In this document: positions 25,675 through 34,288 of the stretch, in pieces
Position numbering within the stretch: position 1 is the first letter of the stretch
Layout of the letters: each line of letters starts with the position of its first letter
Assembly (NCBI RefSeq): GCF_014873495.1
Contig: NZ_JADBGF010000001.1
Span: 3,968,001-4,032,000 of the forward strand
Origin: Streptomyces stelliscabiei
Lineage (GTDB): Bacteria; Actinomycetota; Actinomycetes; Streptomycetales; Streptomycetaceae
Direction of reading: 5' to 3'
DNA: 64,000 nt
Made by a program: the position numbers and the translations under genes
Notes under the pieces: generated by a model
Seen by the model: only the letters and a program-made list of their open reading frames with translations
Told to the model about the DNA's origin: nothing
Database searches by the model: none

Positions 25675-26538
25675 TTGATCGCAGTGAGCGGAGCCTCGGG
25701 GAAGCTGGGCAGCTCGACCGTCCGTCATCTCGTCCAACGCACCGACGCCGCCCGCGTCCTGGCGTTGTCCCGCACTCCGGACACGAGCGCCGACCTGGGC
25801 GTACGCGCTCGCCATGCCGACTTCGACGAACCGGACGCGCTGGTCCGGGCCCTCGACGGTGTGGAACGGCTGCTGATCATCAGCATCGGGACCGACGACC
25901 GGCTGCCCAAGCACGTCCGGGCGATCGACGCCGCCGTGCAGGCGGGCGTGGGCCACGTCCTCTTCACCTCGATCACGCGCGCCGGCGACCCGGGCCACCC
26001 CAATCCCCTCGTCCCCGACTACGGGGCCACCGAACGGCTGCTGGCGGAATCCGGATTACCGTTCACCGTGCTGCGCTTCAACGTGTGGGCCGAGATGCTG
26101 AACCTGGTCGGAGTGGCCCCTCGGGCCGTGGCCACCGGGGTCCTGCCCAGCAACAGCCGGGACGGACGTATCGGCCACCTCACCCGCGACGACAGCGCCG
26201 CGGTGGCCGCCGCCGTCCTGGCCGAGGGCGGCAGCCAGGGAGAGATCCTGGAGGTCACCGGGCCGGAGGCGGTGACCGACGCCGACATCGCCGCCGCGCT
26301 GTCCGAGGCCACCGGCCGCCGGGTACGCCACGAGGAGGTCTCCGACGACGTACACCCCCGGCGACTCATGGACCAGGGGTTCCCCGAACACTTCGCCCAC
26401 GCGTGGAGCGCCGCCGGCAGGGCGAAACGCGACGGCTGGTACGACATCACCACCCACACCGTCGAACGGCTCACCGGCCGGCCGGCCACCCCCGTCGTCG
26501 ACTACTTCACCGCGCACCGCGCCGAGTTGACCGGCTGA
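25675..26538 (+). CDS. NAD(P)-binding oxidoreductase, QorB/NmrA-like
   Basis: An atypical short-chain dehydrogenase of 287 residues. The Rossmann motif is at the very N terminus (AVSGASGKLGSSTVRHL), followed by VERLLIISIG, HVLFTSITRAG, and PDYGATERLLAESGLPFTVLR. This matches NAD(P)H:quinone oxidoreductase 2 (YtfG). It starts with TTG (25675), with GAGGAG 7 nt before it; no ATG lies near the conserved N terminus. It shares a 72-nt promoter region with the HxlR gene, which probably represses it until quinone-type electrophiles appear. A large hairpin follows the stop. Confidence 0.9.
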   Translation: MIAVSGASGKLGSSTVRHLVQRTDAARVLALSRTPDTSADLGVRARHADFDEPDALVRALDGVERLLIISIGTDDRLPKHVRAIDAAVQAGVGHVLFTSITRAGDPGHPNPLVPDYGATERLLAESGLPFTVLRFNVWAEMLNLVGVAPRAVATGVLPSNSRDGRIGHLTRDDSAAVAAAVLAEGGSQGEILEVTGPEAVTDADIAAALSEATGRRVRHEEVSDDVHPRRLMDQGFPEHFAHAWSAAGRAKRDGWYDITTHTVERLTGRPATPVVDYFTAHRAELTG

Positions 26539-26555
26539 TCCGGATCCTGGTGCCG

Positions 26556-26600
26556 GGCTCCTGTGCCCGGGGGGCGAGTCCCCCGACGGGCACAGGAGCC
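26556..26600 (+). terminator. Large hairpin terminator after the quinone oxidoreductase
   Basis: A perfect 14-bp stem (26556-26569 with 26587-26600) encloses a second GGGGG/CCCCC stem, so almost the whole 45 nt is paired. It lies 18 nt after the stop. Confidence 0.85.
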
Positions 26601-26786
26601 TCGTGCCTCGCGCACCCCGTCGGCGTCGTCCGTTCAGTGGCCGCACCGAAGAAGCGCACTGCCTCGGTGCCGCGTCCGCCCCTGTCGACGGTGCGCAGAG
26701 GAGACACCTCCCGGGAGAACCCGGTCAGCCACCGCACCTCGGTCACGATTCAATTTCGGCCATCGCCACCCCCTTGCCCATCCCCG

Positions 26787-26831
26787 TGGAATCGATTCCA
26801 ATCCTTCATGACCTCGATGTAATCGATTCCA
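26787..26831 (+). promoter_or_regulatory. Two LacI-type operators before the ribose regulator gene
   Basis: TGGAATCGATTCCA (26787-26800) is a perfect 14-bp palindrome. TGTAATCGATTCCA (26818-26831) is a second copy with one mismatched pair, 31 nt downstream, ending just before the ribosome-binding site of the gene at 26850. Both have the central CG of LacI-family sites, so the regulator very probably represses its own operon. The rest of the 26601-26849 gap shows no gene. Confidence 0.88.
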
Positions 26832-26849
26832 CGAGGAGGTGGAGCGGCG

Positions 26850-27884
26850 ATGGCGAGCATCAAGGACGTCGCGGCCGAGGCGGGGGTGTCCGTCGCCACG
26901 GTGTCGCGGGTCCTGAACGACCATCCGTCGGTCAGTGAGGACGCGCGTACGCGGGTGAGGGCCGCCGTGGCCGTGCTGGGGTACCGGCCGAACGCCGTCG
27001 CCCGGTCGTTGCGGACGGACCAGACCCACACCCTCGGACTGGTCATCAGTGACGTGATGAACCCCTACTTCACGGAGCTGGCGCGGTCCGTCGAGGAAGA
27101 GGCGCGGGCGCTCGGGTACAGCGTGATCATCGGGAACGCCGACGAACGGCCCGAGCTGCAGGACCACCACGTACGGACCCTGCTGGACCGGCGGATCGAC
27201 GGGCTGCTCGTGTCGCCGACCGACGGGGGCTCGCCGCTGATGCTGGACGCCGTGCGGGCCGGGACGCCGATGGTGTTCGTGGACCGGTGGATCCCGGGGG
27301 TGGACGTACCGGTGGTGCGCTCCGACGGGCGGGCGGCCGTGCGGGACCTCGTCGCGCATCTGCACGGGCTCGGGCACCGGCGGCTCGCGATCATCGCCGG
27401 TCCGGCCGCGACCACCACCGGGCGGGAGCGTGTGGAGGCGTTCCGGGAGGCCCTCGCCGAGCACGGGCTGCCGCTGCCGGACGCCTACATCGGGCAGGGC
27501 GACTTCCAGGCCGAGAGCGGGCGGCGGGTCACCGAGGGGTTCCTCGACCTGCCCGAGCCGCCCCGGGTCGTGTTCGCGACGGACAACCTGATGGCGCTGG
27601 GCGCGCTGGACGCCGTCCGCGCGCGTGGGCTGCGGGTTCCCGAGGACATCGGGCTGGCCGCCTTCGACGACATCCCGTGGTTCGTGCACACCGATCCGCC
27701 GATCACGGCGGTCGCCCAGCCGACGGGCGAGCTGGGGCGGGCCGCCGTCCGCGCGCTCGTCGACCGCATCGAGGGGCGGCCTCCGCAGTCCGTCACCCTC
27801 CCCGCACGTCTCGTCGTACGTCTGTCGTGCGGCGAGTCCACTCCCTCAGAGCCGTCCCCCGTGACGAACAGGAGCACGTCGTGA
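26850..27884 (+). CDS. rbsR: LacI family repressor of the ribose operon
   Basis: A 344-residue regulator. The HTH and hinge read MASIKDVAAEAGVSVATVSRVLNDHPSV ... RPNAVARSLRTDQTHTLGLV. The periplasmic-binding-protein-like sugar domain contains NPYFTELARSVEEEARALGYSVIIGNADE, and the C terminus has the typical DIGLAAFDDIPWF segment. It is the first gene of a polycistron; its TGA overlaps the ATPase start (GTGA). Two near-identical palindromes lie in front of it. The assignment to ribose comes from the downstream rbsK and rbsD genes. Confidence 0.92.
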   Translation: MASIKDVAAEAGVSVATVSRVLNDHPSVSEDARTRVRAAVAVLGYRPNAVARSLRTDQTHTLGLVISDVMNPYFTELARSVEEEARALGYSVIIGNADERPELQDHHVRTLLDRRIDGLLVSPTDGGSPLMLDAVRAGTPMVFVDRWIPGVDVPVVRSDGRAAVRDLVAHLHGLGHRRLAIIAGPAATTTGRERVEAFREALAEHGLPLPDAYIGQGDFQAESGRRVTEGFLDLPEPPRVVFATDNLMALGALDAVRARGLRVPEDIGLAAFDDIPWFVHTDPPITAVAQPTGELGRAAVRALVDRIEGRPPQSVTLPARLVVRLSCGESTPSEPSPVTNRSTS

Positions 27885-29416
27885 GCGACCCGGACGAGTT
27901 GCTGCGCATCGAAGGCATCCGGAAGACCTTCCCCGGGGTGGTCGCGCTGGACGGCGTCGACTTCGATCTGCGCCGGGGCGAGGTGCACGTCCTGCTCGGG
28001 GAGAACGGCGCGGGCAAGAGCACGCTCATCAAGATGCTCTCCGGCGCCTACACACCCGACGCGGGACGGATCCTGGCCCGGGGCGAGGAGGTGCGCATCC
28101 ACGGTGCGCAGGACTCCGAGCGGCTCGGGATCGCCACCATCTACCAGGAGTTCAACCTGGTGCCCGATCTGACCGTCGCCGAGAACATCTTCCTCGGGCG
28201 GCAGCCGCGCCGCTTCGGGATGATCGACCGGAAGCGGATGGAGGCCGACGCCGCCGAACTGCTGGAGCGGGTCGGGGTGAAGGTGTCGCCCCGCGCGCGG
28301 GTGCGTGAACTCGGCATCGCCCGGCTGCAGATGGTCGAGATCGCGAAGGCGCTGAGTCTCGACGCGCGCGTGCTGATCATGGACGAGCCGACCGCCGTGC
28401 TGACGACCGAGGAGGTCGAGAAGCTCTTCGCGATCGTGCGCCGGCTGCGCGAGGACGGGGTGGGCGTCGTCTTCATCACCCATCATCTGGAGGAGATCGC
28501 CGCCCTGGGTGACCGGGTGACCGTCATCCGGGACGGCAGGAGCGTCGGGCAGGTGCCCGCCTCCACGCCCGAGGACGAGCTGGTACGGCTCATGGTCGGG
28601 CGCTCCATCGAGCAGCAGTACCCGCGGCAGCGGGGCGACTCCGGCGCCGGGGAGGCGTTGCTCGTCGTCGAGGGGCTGACGCGGGACGGCGTGTTCCACG
28701 ACGTGAGCTTCGAGGTGCGGGCCGGTGAGGTCGTCGGCATCGCGGGGCTCGTGGGCGCCGGTCGTACGGAGGTCGTGCGGGCCGTGTTCGGCGCCGACGC
28801 GTACGACCAGGGGGCCGTGCGCGTCGGCGGTTGCGCTGTTCCCAAGGACGACGTGGGCGCCGCCCTGGCCGCCGGGATCGGGCTCGTGCCCGAGGACCGC
28901 AAGGGCCAGGGGCTGCTGCTGGACGCCTCCGTCGAGGAGAACCTCGGACTGGTGACCCTGCGGGGCGCGACCAGGGGCGGGTTCGTCGACCTGAAGGGGC
29001 AGCGGGAGAACGCGGCCCGGGTCGCCGAGCGGCTCGGGGTCCGGATGGCCGGGCTGCACCAGCAGGTGCGCACCCTCTCCGGCGGCAACCAGCAGAAGGT
29101 CGTCATCGGCAAGTGGCTGCTCGCGGACACCCGCGTGCTGATCCTCGACGAGCCGACGCGCGGCATCGACGTCGGCGCGAAGGTCGAGATCTACGAGCTG
29201 GTCAACGAACTGACGGCCGCCGGTGCCGCCGTACTGATGATCTCCAGTGACCTGCCCGAGGTGCTCGGCATGAGCGACCGGGTGCTGGTCATGGCCCAGG
29301 GGCGGATCGCGGGCGAACTCGCCGCCGCCGAGGCCACCCAGGACACCGTGATGGCGCTCGCCGTCTCGAACCCCACCACCCTTGCGACGGAAACGGAGGC
29401 CCCCGGTGGCCGCTGA
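27881..29416 (+). CDS. rbsA: Ribose-type ABC importer ATPase (two ATPase domains)
   Basis: Powers sugar uptake. The 511-residue protein from GTG 27881 has two ABC domains. The first has Walker A GENGAGKSTL (about 44) and Walker B LIMDEPTAVL. The second is degenerate in its Walker A region (GLVGAGRTEV) but keeps the signature TLSGGNQQKVVIGKWL and LILDEPTRGIDVG, as in RbsA/MglA/XylG. This asymmetry is normal for the family. It overlaps rbsR by 4 nt and the fused permease gene by 11 nt. Confidence 0.93.
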   Translation: MSDPDELLRIEGIRKTFPGVVALDGVDFDLRRGEVHVLLGENGAGKSTLIKMLSGAYTPDAGRILARGEEVRIHGAQDSERLGIATIYQEFNLVPDLTVAENIFLGRQPRRFGMIDRKRMEADAAELLERVGVKVSPRARVRELGIARLQMVEIAKALSLDARVLIMDEPTAVLTTEEVEKLFAIVRRLREDGVGVVFITHHLEEIAALGDRVTVIRDGRSVGQVPASTPEDELVRLMVGRSIEQQYPRQRGDSGAGEALLVVEGLTRDGVFHDVSFEVRAGEVVGIAGLVGAGRTEVVRAVFGADAYDQGAVRVGGCAVPKDDVGAALAAGIGLVPEDRKGQGLLLDASVEENLGLVTLRGATRGGFVDLKGQRENAARVAERLGVRMAGLHQQVRTLSGGNQQKVVIGKWLLADTRVLILDEPTRGIDVGAKVEIYELVNELTAAGAAVLMISSDLPEVLGMSDRVLVMAQGRIAGELAAAEATQDTVMALAVSNPTTLATETEAPGGR

Positions 29417-31367
29417 CACGCTCAAGAGCACGCGGGGCGCGCGTAGCGCCTCGGGAACGTCGGGGCTTCGCCGGCTCCTGCTCGACAACGGCGCGCTGAC
29501 CGCGCTCATCGTCCTCGTCGTCGCCATGTCGGTGCTCTCCGGCGACTTCCTGACGGCCGACAACCTGCTGAACATCGGCGTCCAGGCCGCGGTCACGGCG
29601 ATCCTGGCGTTCGGTGTGACCTTCGTGATCGTCTCGGCGGGCATCGACCTGTCGGTGGGCTCGGTGGCGGCCCTGTCGGCCACCGTGCTGGCCTGGAGCG
29701 CCACGTCCGAGGGCGTCCCGGTCTTGATAGCCGTGATCCTCGCGATCGTCACCGGTGTCGCGTGCGGTCTCGTCAACGGCTTCCTGATCTCGTACGGGAA
29801 GCTGCCGCCGTTCATCGCGACGCTCGCCATGCTGTCGGTGGGGCGCGGTCTGTCGCTGGTGATCTCGCAGGGCAGCCCGATCGCGTTCCCGGAGTCGGTC
29901 TCGCACCTCGGGGACAACCTGGGCGGCTGGCTGCCGGTGCCGGTCCTGGTGATGCTCGTGCTGGGTGGTGTGACGGCCGTGGTCCTGGGCCGTACGTACA
30001 TCGGGCGGGCCATGTACGCGATCGGCGGCAACGAGGAGGCGGCCCGGCTGTCCGGGCTGCGGGTGAAGCGGCAGAAGCTGGCGATCTACGCGCTGTCCGG
30101 GCTGTTCGCCGCCGCCGCGGGCATCGTGCTGGCCTCCCGGCTGTCCTCCGCGCAGCCGCAGGCCGCGCAGGGCTACGAGCTGGACGCGATCGCGGCGGTC
30201 GTCATCGGCGGCGCCTCGCTGGCCGGCGGTACGGGCAAGGCGTCGGGGACGCTGATCGGCGCGCTGATCCTGGCGGTGCTGCGCAACGGGCTGAACCTGC
30301 TGTCGGTGTCGGCGTTCTGGCAGCAGGTCGTCATCGGTGTCGTCATCGCGCTGGCGGTGCTGCTCGACACGGTGCGCCGCAAGGCCGGGGCGACCCCGGT
30401 CGCGGCCGGTACCGGCGGGGCCGGGGAGCGGCGCAGGCAGGCGCTGACGTACGTGCTCGCGGCGGTGGTCGCGGCGGCCGTCGTGGGCGCGACCTCCTTC
30501 CTGCACGGCGGGTCGTCGGCGGCCAAGAGCGAGAAGATCGGGCTGTCGCTGTCGACGCTCAACAACCCGTTCTTCGTGCAGATCCGGGCCGGGGCGCAGG
30601 CCGAGGCGAAGAAGCTGGGCGTGGACCTGTCGGTCACCGACGCGCAGAACGACGCCTCGCAGCAGGCCAACCAGTTGCAGAACTTCACCAGCGAGGGCCT
30701 CGGCACGATCATCGTCAACCCGGTGGACTCCGACGCGGTGACCCCGGCGGCGAAGGCCGTGAACAAGGCGGACATCCCGCTGGTGGCCGTCGACCGGGCG
30801 GTCAACGGCGCGAACACGGCCGCGCTCGTCGCCTCCGACAACGTCAGCGGCGGCAAGCTGGCCGCCAGGTCGCTCGCCGAGAAGCTGGGCGGCAAGGGCG
30901 AGATCGTCATCCTCCAGGGCCAGGCGGGCACCTCCGCCAGCCGGGAGCGCGGCGCCGGCTTCGCCGAGGGGCTGAAGGCCTACCCGGGCATCAAGGTCCT
31001 CGCCAAGCAGCCGGCCGACTGGGACCGCACCAAGGGCCTCGACGTGATGACGAACCTCCTCCAGGCCAACTCCGGCGTCGACGGGGTCTTCGCGGAGAAC
31101 GACGAGATGGCGCTCGGCGCGATCAAGGCGCTCGGCGCCAAGGCCGGAAAGTCCGTCCAGGTCATCGGCTTCGACGGCACCGCCGACGGCCTCAAGGCCG
31201 TCGAGGCGGGCACGCTGTACGCGTCGGTCGCCCAGCAGCCCGCCGAACTCGGCAGGATCGCGGTGCGCAACGCGGTGAAGGCCGCCGAGGGCGAGAAGGT
31301 CGCGAAGTCGGTGATGGTGCCGGTGAAGGTGGTCACGTCGCAGAACGTGGCCGAGTTCGGCGGCTGA
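29406..31367 (+). CDS. Fused ribose ABC permease and substrate-binding protein (RbsC-RbsB)
   Basis: One 653-residue protein does two jobs. Residues about 25-330 are an RbsC permease with 8-10 membrane helices and the signatures IVSAGIDLSVGSVAALSATV and GRTYIGRAMYAIGGNEEAARLSG. A linker leads to one more helix (ALTYVLAAVVAAAVVGATSFL), and then an RbsB-type periplasmic domain of about 270 residues (KIGLSLSTLNNPFFVQIRAG, DVMTNLLQANSGVDGVFAENDEMALGA, VIGFDGTADGLKAV). The extra helix tethers the binding protein to the outer face without a lipobox. The GTG at 29406 follows GGAGG, inside the end of rbsA. Such fusions are known from Streptomyces ribose loci (recalled, not checked here). Confidence 0.93.
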   Translation: MAADTLKSTRGARSASGTSGLRRLLLDNGALTALIVLVVAMSVLSGDFLTADNLLNIGVQAAVTAILAFGVTFVIVSAGIDLSVGSVAALSATVLAWSATSEGVPVLIAVILAIVTGVACGLVNGFLISYGKLPPFIATLAMLSVGRGLSLVISQGSPIAFPESVSHLGDNLGGWLPVPVLVMLVLGGVTAVVLGRTYIGRAMYAIGGNEEAARLSGLRVKRQKLAIYALSGLFAAAAGIVLASRLSSAQPQAAQGYELDAIAAVVIGGASLAGGTGKASGTLIGALILAVLRNGLNLLSVSAFWQQVVIGVVIALAVLLDTVRRKAGATPVAAGTGGAGERRRQALTYVLAAVVAAAVVGATSFLHGGSSAAKSEKIGLSLSTLNNPFFVQIRAGAQAEAKKLGVDLSVTDAQNDASQQANQLQNFTSEGLGTIIVNPVDSDAVTPAAKAVNKADIPLVAVDRAVNGANTAALVASDNVSGGKLAARSLAEKLGGKGEIVILQGQAGTSASRERGAGFAEGLKAYPGIKVLAKQPADWDRTKGLDVMTNLLQANSGVDGVFAENDEMALGAIKALGAKAGKSVQVIGFDGTADGLKAVEAGTLYASVAQQPAELGRIAVRNAVKAAEGEKVAKSVMVPVKVVTSQNVAEFGG

Positions 31368-31378
31368 CACGATGCGGT

Positions 31379-31411
31379 GGCCGGACGGGGAGCGCGTGAC
31401 CCCGTCCGGCC
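31379..31411 (+). terminator. Hairpin between the ribose transporter and rbsK
   Basis: GGCCGGACGGGG (31379-31390) and CCCCGTCCGGCC (31400-31411) pair perfectly over 12 bp with a 9-nt loop, 11 nt after the transporter stop. It may lower rbsK-rbsD expression or separate the units. Downstream, an 18-nt direct repeat occurs at 31440-31457 and 31468-31485. Confidence 0.75.
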
Positions 31412-31576
31412 GCCTCGGCCGTTCCGGGCGCGTCGGTTGTGCCGGGTCGTTCGGGGCCCGCCAGTTCTGCCGGGTCGTTCGGGGCGCTTCGGTTCCGCCG
31501 CGTGTTTCGATCGTTCCGCCCGTCGGCGTGACCGGCCGCCGGGCGGCTCCAGTCCACCTGCACAGGGAGATGGATC

Positions 31577-32476
31577 ATGTACGACTACGACCTCCTGGTC
31601 GTGGGATCGGCCAACGCCGACCTGGTGATCGGTGTCGAGCGGCGGCCGGGGGCCGGGGAGACCGTGCTCGGCTCCGACCTGGCCGTGCATCCGGGCGGCA
31701 AGGGCGGCAACCAGGCCGTCGCCGCGGCCCGGCTGGGGGCACGTACGGCGCTGCTGGCGCGGGTCGGTGACGACGGCCACGGGCGGCTGCTGCTGGACTC
31801 GCAGCGCGCGGCCGGGGTCGACACGGCGGGGGTGCTGGTCGGCGGGGCGCCCACCGGGGTCGCGCTGATCACGGTGGACCCGTCGGGCGACAACAGCATC
31901 GTGGTGTCGCCGGGCGCCAACGGCAGGCTCACCCCCGAGGACGTGCGGGCGGCGGACGCGCTGCTGCGGGCCTCGCGGGTGGTCTCGGCACAGTTGGAGA
32001 TCCCGCTGGAGACGGTGGTGGAGGTCGTGCGGCGGTTGCCGGAGGGCACGCGTTTCGTGCTGAACCCGTCGCCGCCCCGGGAGTTGCCCGCCGAGGTGCT
32101 GGCCGCCTGTGATCCGCTGATCGTCAACGAACACGAGGCGCAGGTCATCGTCGGGGGTGAGCTGGCGGGTTCGCCGGAGGACTGGGCGCGGGCGCTGCTG
32201 GCGCTGGGGCCGCGGTCGGTGGTCGTCACGCTGGGCGCGCAGGGCGCGTTGGTCGCGACCGCCGAGGGCAGTGTGCGGGTGCCCGCCGTGCGGGTGGAGG
32301 CCGTGGACACCACGGGGGCCGGGGACGCGTTCACCGCTGCGCTGGCGTGGAAACTGGGGGCGGGCGCGGAGCCGGCCGAGGCCGCCGCGTACGCGGCCCG
32401 GGTGGGGGCGGTGGCCGTCACCAGGGCCGGGGCGCAGGTGTCGTTCCCGACCGCCGAGGAGGTCGCGGCGCTGTGA
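31577..32476 (+). CDS. rbsK: Ribokinase
   Basis: Phosphorylates D-ribose to ribose 5-phosphate. A PfkB-family protein of 299 residues. The first PfkB signature region is HPGGKGGNQAVAAARLGA; the second, DTTGAGDAFTAALAWKLGAG, carries the catalytic Asp. The N terminus YDYDLLVVGSANADLVIGV is typical of ribokinase. The ATG at 31577 is preceded by GGGAGATGG. The gene overlaps rbsD by 4 nt and acts directly on the sugar delivered by the transporter upstream. Confidence 0.95.
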   Translation: MYDYDLLVVGSANADLVIGVERRPGAGETVLGSDLAVHPGGKGGNQAVAAARLGARTALLARVGDDGHGRLLLDSQRAAGVDTAGVLVGGAPTGVALITVDPSGDNSIVVSPGANGRLTPEDVRAADALLRASRVVSAQLEIPLETVVEVVRRLPEGTRFVLNPSPPRELPAEVLAACDPLIVNEHEAQVIVGGELAGSPEDWARALLALGPRSVVVTLGAQGALVATAEGSVRVPAVRVEAVDTTGAGDAFTAALAWKLGAGAEPAEAAAYAARVGAVAVTRAGAQVSFPTAEEVAAL

Positions 32477-32862
32477 AGCGGGCCGGGATACTGAACCGTC
32501 ATCTGGCGGGCGCCCTCGCGGAGTTGGGGCACGGGCACGGGGTGCTGGTGTGCGACGCGGGGATGCCGTTGCCGGAGGGGCCACGGGTGGTCGACCTGGC
32601 GTTCCGGGCCGGGGTGCCGTCGTTCGCGGAGGTGCTGGACGGGCTGCTCGACGAACTCGTGGTCGAGAGCGCGACCGCCGCGCGCGAGGTCCGGAGCGCG
32701 AACCCGGAGGCGACGGCGCTGCTGGAGGACCGTTTCCCCGATCTGGAACTGGTCTCCCACGAGAAGCTGAAGGAGCTGTCGGCGGGTGCGCGGCTGATCG
32801 TACGGACCGGGGAGGCGCGGCCGTACGCGAACGTGCTGTTGCGGTGTGGGGTGTTCTTCTGA
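32473..32862 (+). CDS. rbsD: D-ribose pyranase
   Basis: Converts between the pyranose and furanose forms of ribose so that ribokinase can use it. It has 129 residues, normal for RbsD. Conserved points are the N-terminal KRAGILNRHLAGALAELGHGHGVLVCDAGMPLP (catalytic His and Asp), VVDLAFRAGVPSF, and the C-terminal VRTGEARPYANVLLRCGVFF. The GTG at 32473 overlaps the rbsK stop (GTGA). Confidence 0.95.
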   Translation: MKRAGILNRHLAGALAELGHGHGVLVCDAGMPLPEGPRVVDLAFRAGVPSFAEVLDGLLDELVVESATAAREVRSANPEATALLEDRFPDLELVSHEKLKELSAGARLIVRTGEARPYANVLLRCGVFF

Positions 32863-32873
32863 GCCGGTGAACC

Positions 32874-32908
32874 GGGCATCGGGCATCGGGCATCGGGCAT
32901 CGGGCATC
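32874..32908. repeat. Heptanucleotide tandem repeat, five copies
   Basis: Five perfect head-to-tail copies of GGGCATC run from 32874 to 32908, just after the rbsD stop. Such a short-unit array is prone to slippage and should vary in copy number between strains. Confidence 0.97.
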
Positions 32909-32950
32909 GACGTGAGTGTCGGCGGTGCGGGGCGGCGGTGAGGACGTTTC

Positions 32951-32981
32951 GAGGGGCCCGGTCCAGTGGACCGGGCCCCTC
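32951..32981 (+). terminator. Ribose operon terminator
   Basis: GAGGGGCCCGGTCC (32951-32964) and GGACCGGGCCCCTC (32968-32981) form a perfect 14-bp stem with a 3-nt loop, 88 nt after rbsD. Confidence 0.9.
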
Positions 32982-33165
32982 GGCTTCCCTCCCCGTCAGA
33001 AGTCCCGCGATCCCCCCGGATCCCCCGTCCGAGACGTTCTGATGCCACATACGACCCGCGAAGTGCGGGGAGGGTTGCACGGTGTCCTGAGATTTCTTTG
33101 GTATGCCAACGTGGTCGGCGACACAAGGGTGTTCGAATTATGTCCCGATGATGTCACTTCACCGG

Positions 33166-33192
33166 CAACCTCGTTGCGGGTGCAACGGGTTG
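33166..33192 (+). promoter_or_regulatory. Hairpin in the leader of the type VII secretion operon
   Basis: CAACCTCGTTGC (33166-33177) and GCAACGGGTTG (33182-33192) pair over 11 bp with one unpaired base and a GGGT loop, 55 nt before the first gene. The region 32982-33246 is AT-richer than its surroundings and must hold the operon promoter, but I cannot name a -10/-35 pair. Confidence 0.5.
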
Positions 33193-33246
33193 TGGGAGAG
33201 CATGTTCGGGACGCAGGTGAACCGGACACACGGGGGTGGACACGAC

Positions 33247-33579
33247 GTGAAGTTCGACATGGGGTCGACAACCCTGGCGGACCTCGGCAAGAGCACGCTC
33301 GGATCGAGCGACGACCTCGGGACACTGATCCAGCTGCTGATCAGCGCGGCGGAACCGCTGGAGGGCAAGTTCAACGGCGCGGGCAAGCTGGCGTTCGACT
33401 CGTTCAAGAACCGCGCGGACGAGATCACGGCCGATCTGAACGGCTCGCTCGCCGCGATCCTGGGCGGTCAGTCGGGCATGGACAACGCGTTCGGCACCGG
33501 TGACGTGGAGTCCCAGGACAACGCCAACCAGAACATGGGCCTGGCCAACTTCGACGCGGCCCGCTTCGGCGCCCGATAA
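33247..33579 (+). CDS. WXG100-like type VII secretion substrate (EsxB-type)
   Basis: A 110-residue helical protein with no signal peptide, the first gene of a type VII secretion operon. The helix-turn-helix hairpin centre reads EGKFNGAGKLAFDSF, with Phe-Asn-Gly in the position of Trp-x-Gly. The C-terminal tail (MGLANFDAARFGAR) is flexible, as in Streptomyces EsxB. The GTG at 33247 gives VKFDMGSTTLADLG; the longer frame to 33103 has no such character. It probably forms a heterodimer with the product at 33612 and is exported through EccC. Confidence 0.85.
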   Translation: MKFDMGSTTLADLGKSTLGSSDDLGTLIQLLISAAEPLEGKFNGAGKLAFDSFKNRADEITADLNGSLAAILGGQSGMDNAFGTGDVESQDNANQNMGLANFDAARFGAR

Positions 33580-33611
33580 GCCATCGAGAGCATCAGCAGG
33601 GGGACATCCAC

Positions 33612-33923
33612 ATGGCGCAGAACCAGGACCGCCGTTCGTACGACACCGGAGCCTCGGGCGAGGTGCAGACCGCGCTCGGCACGATCGTGGGGCAGTTGGA
33701 GCGGGTCCTCGGCGACCGTGACGCCGCCGTCAAGGGCGCGATGACCGAGTTCCAGGCCGACGGCGTCTCCGACGACTACCACGGCAAGGAAGAGCGCTGG
33801 AAGAAGGCGGCGGGCGAGGTCCGCGAGATCATCCGTCTCGTGCGCACCACGCTCGACCAGAACGACGGCACCGCCCAGTCCACGCTGGCCAAGGCCCGCG
33901 CGGCGGTCGACCAGATCGGCTGA
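33612..33923 (+). CDS. WXG100-like (ESAT-6 family) type VII secretion protein (EsxA-type)
   Basis: A 103-residue, all-helical, highly charged protein. The turn region is SDDYHGKEERWKKAAGEV, with Tyr-His-Gly replacing Trp-x-Gly, and the second helix reads IIRLVRTTLDQNDGTAQSTLAKARAAVDQIG. It follows the other small protein by 32 nt with a GGGGGAC ribosome-binding site, the usual esx gene-pair arrangement. It is probably secreted as a dimer with its neighbour. Confidence 0.88.
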   Translation: MAQNQDRRSYDTGASGEVQTALGTIVGQLERVLGDRDAAVKGAMTEFQADGVSDDYHGKEERWKKAAGEVREIIRLVRTTLDQNDGTAQSTLAKARAAVDQIG

Positions 33924-33966
33924 CCGGCCGGTCGGCCGACAGAGAGACGAGCGGGGTTCCGTAGCC

Positions 33967-34272
33967 GTGGCAGCGCAGGATTACGACAGCCAGTTGCTGG
34001 AGTCGGTGTCGGTGCGGCGTCGACGGCTGCGGGACGCCCTGCTGTTCGGGGCGCAGCGGCAGCGGCGTTCCGTGGACGAACGGATCGGGAAGATCTTCGC
34101 CGGGATCGTCATCGCGGCGGTGTTGTGCGCGGGGTGTGTGGGGTGGTCCTTCGTGTCGAACCGCATCATCGGCAAGAGCCCGTACGGGGGTTCGGTGCAG
34201 CCGTCCGTCACCCCCTCCCCCACTGTCTCCACAGCGGTTTCCACAGCCCCGACCAGCACTTCTACCCGGTGA
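33967..34272 (+). CDS. Small single-pass membrane protein of the type VII locus
   Basis: A 101-residue protein of unknown function. Residues 1-41 are charged and cytoplasmic (VSVRRRRLRDALLFGAQRQR). One membrane helix follows (about 43-64, IFAGIVIAAVLCAGCVGWSF), then a Ser/Thr/Pro-rich outside tail. Position and spacing (43 nt after the esx pair, just before eccD) suggest a structural or assembly part of the secretion machine. It is far too small to be EccB, though its single-pass topology with a basic cytoplasmic end is similar. Confidence 0.8.
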   Translation: MAAQDYDSQLLESVSVRRRRLRDALLFGAQRQRRSVDERIGKIFAGIVIAAVLCAGCVGWSFVSNRIIGKSPYGGSVQPSVTPSPTVSTAVSTAPTSTSTR

Positions 34273-34288
34273 TAGGTTCGATCGCGTG

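Noticed and set aside
32874..32908. The heptamer array as a possible CRISPR or integration site
   Set aside because: Units are 7 bp with no spacers, no associated genes and no flanking integrase; it is a simple tandem repeat.
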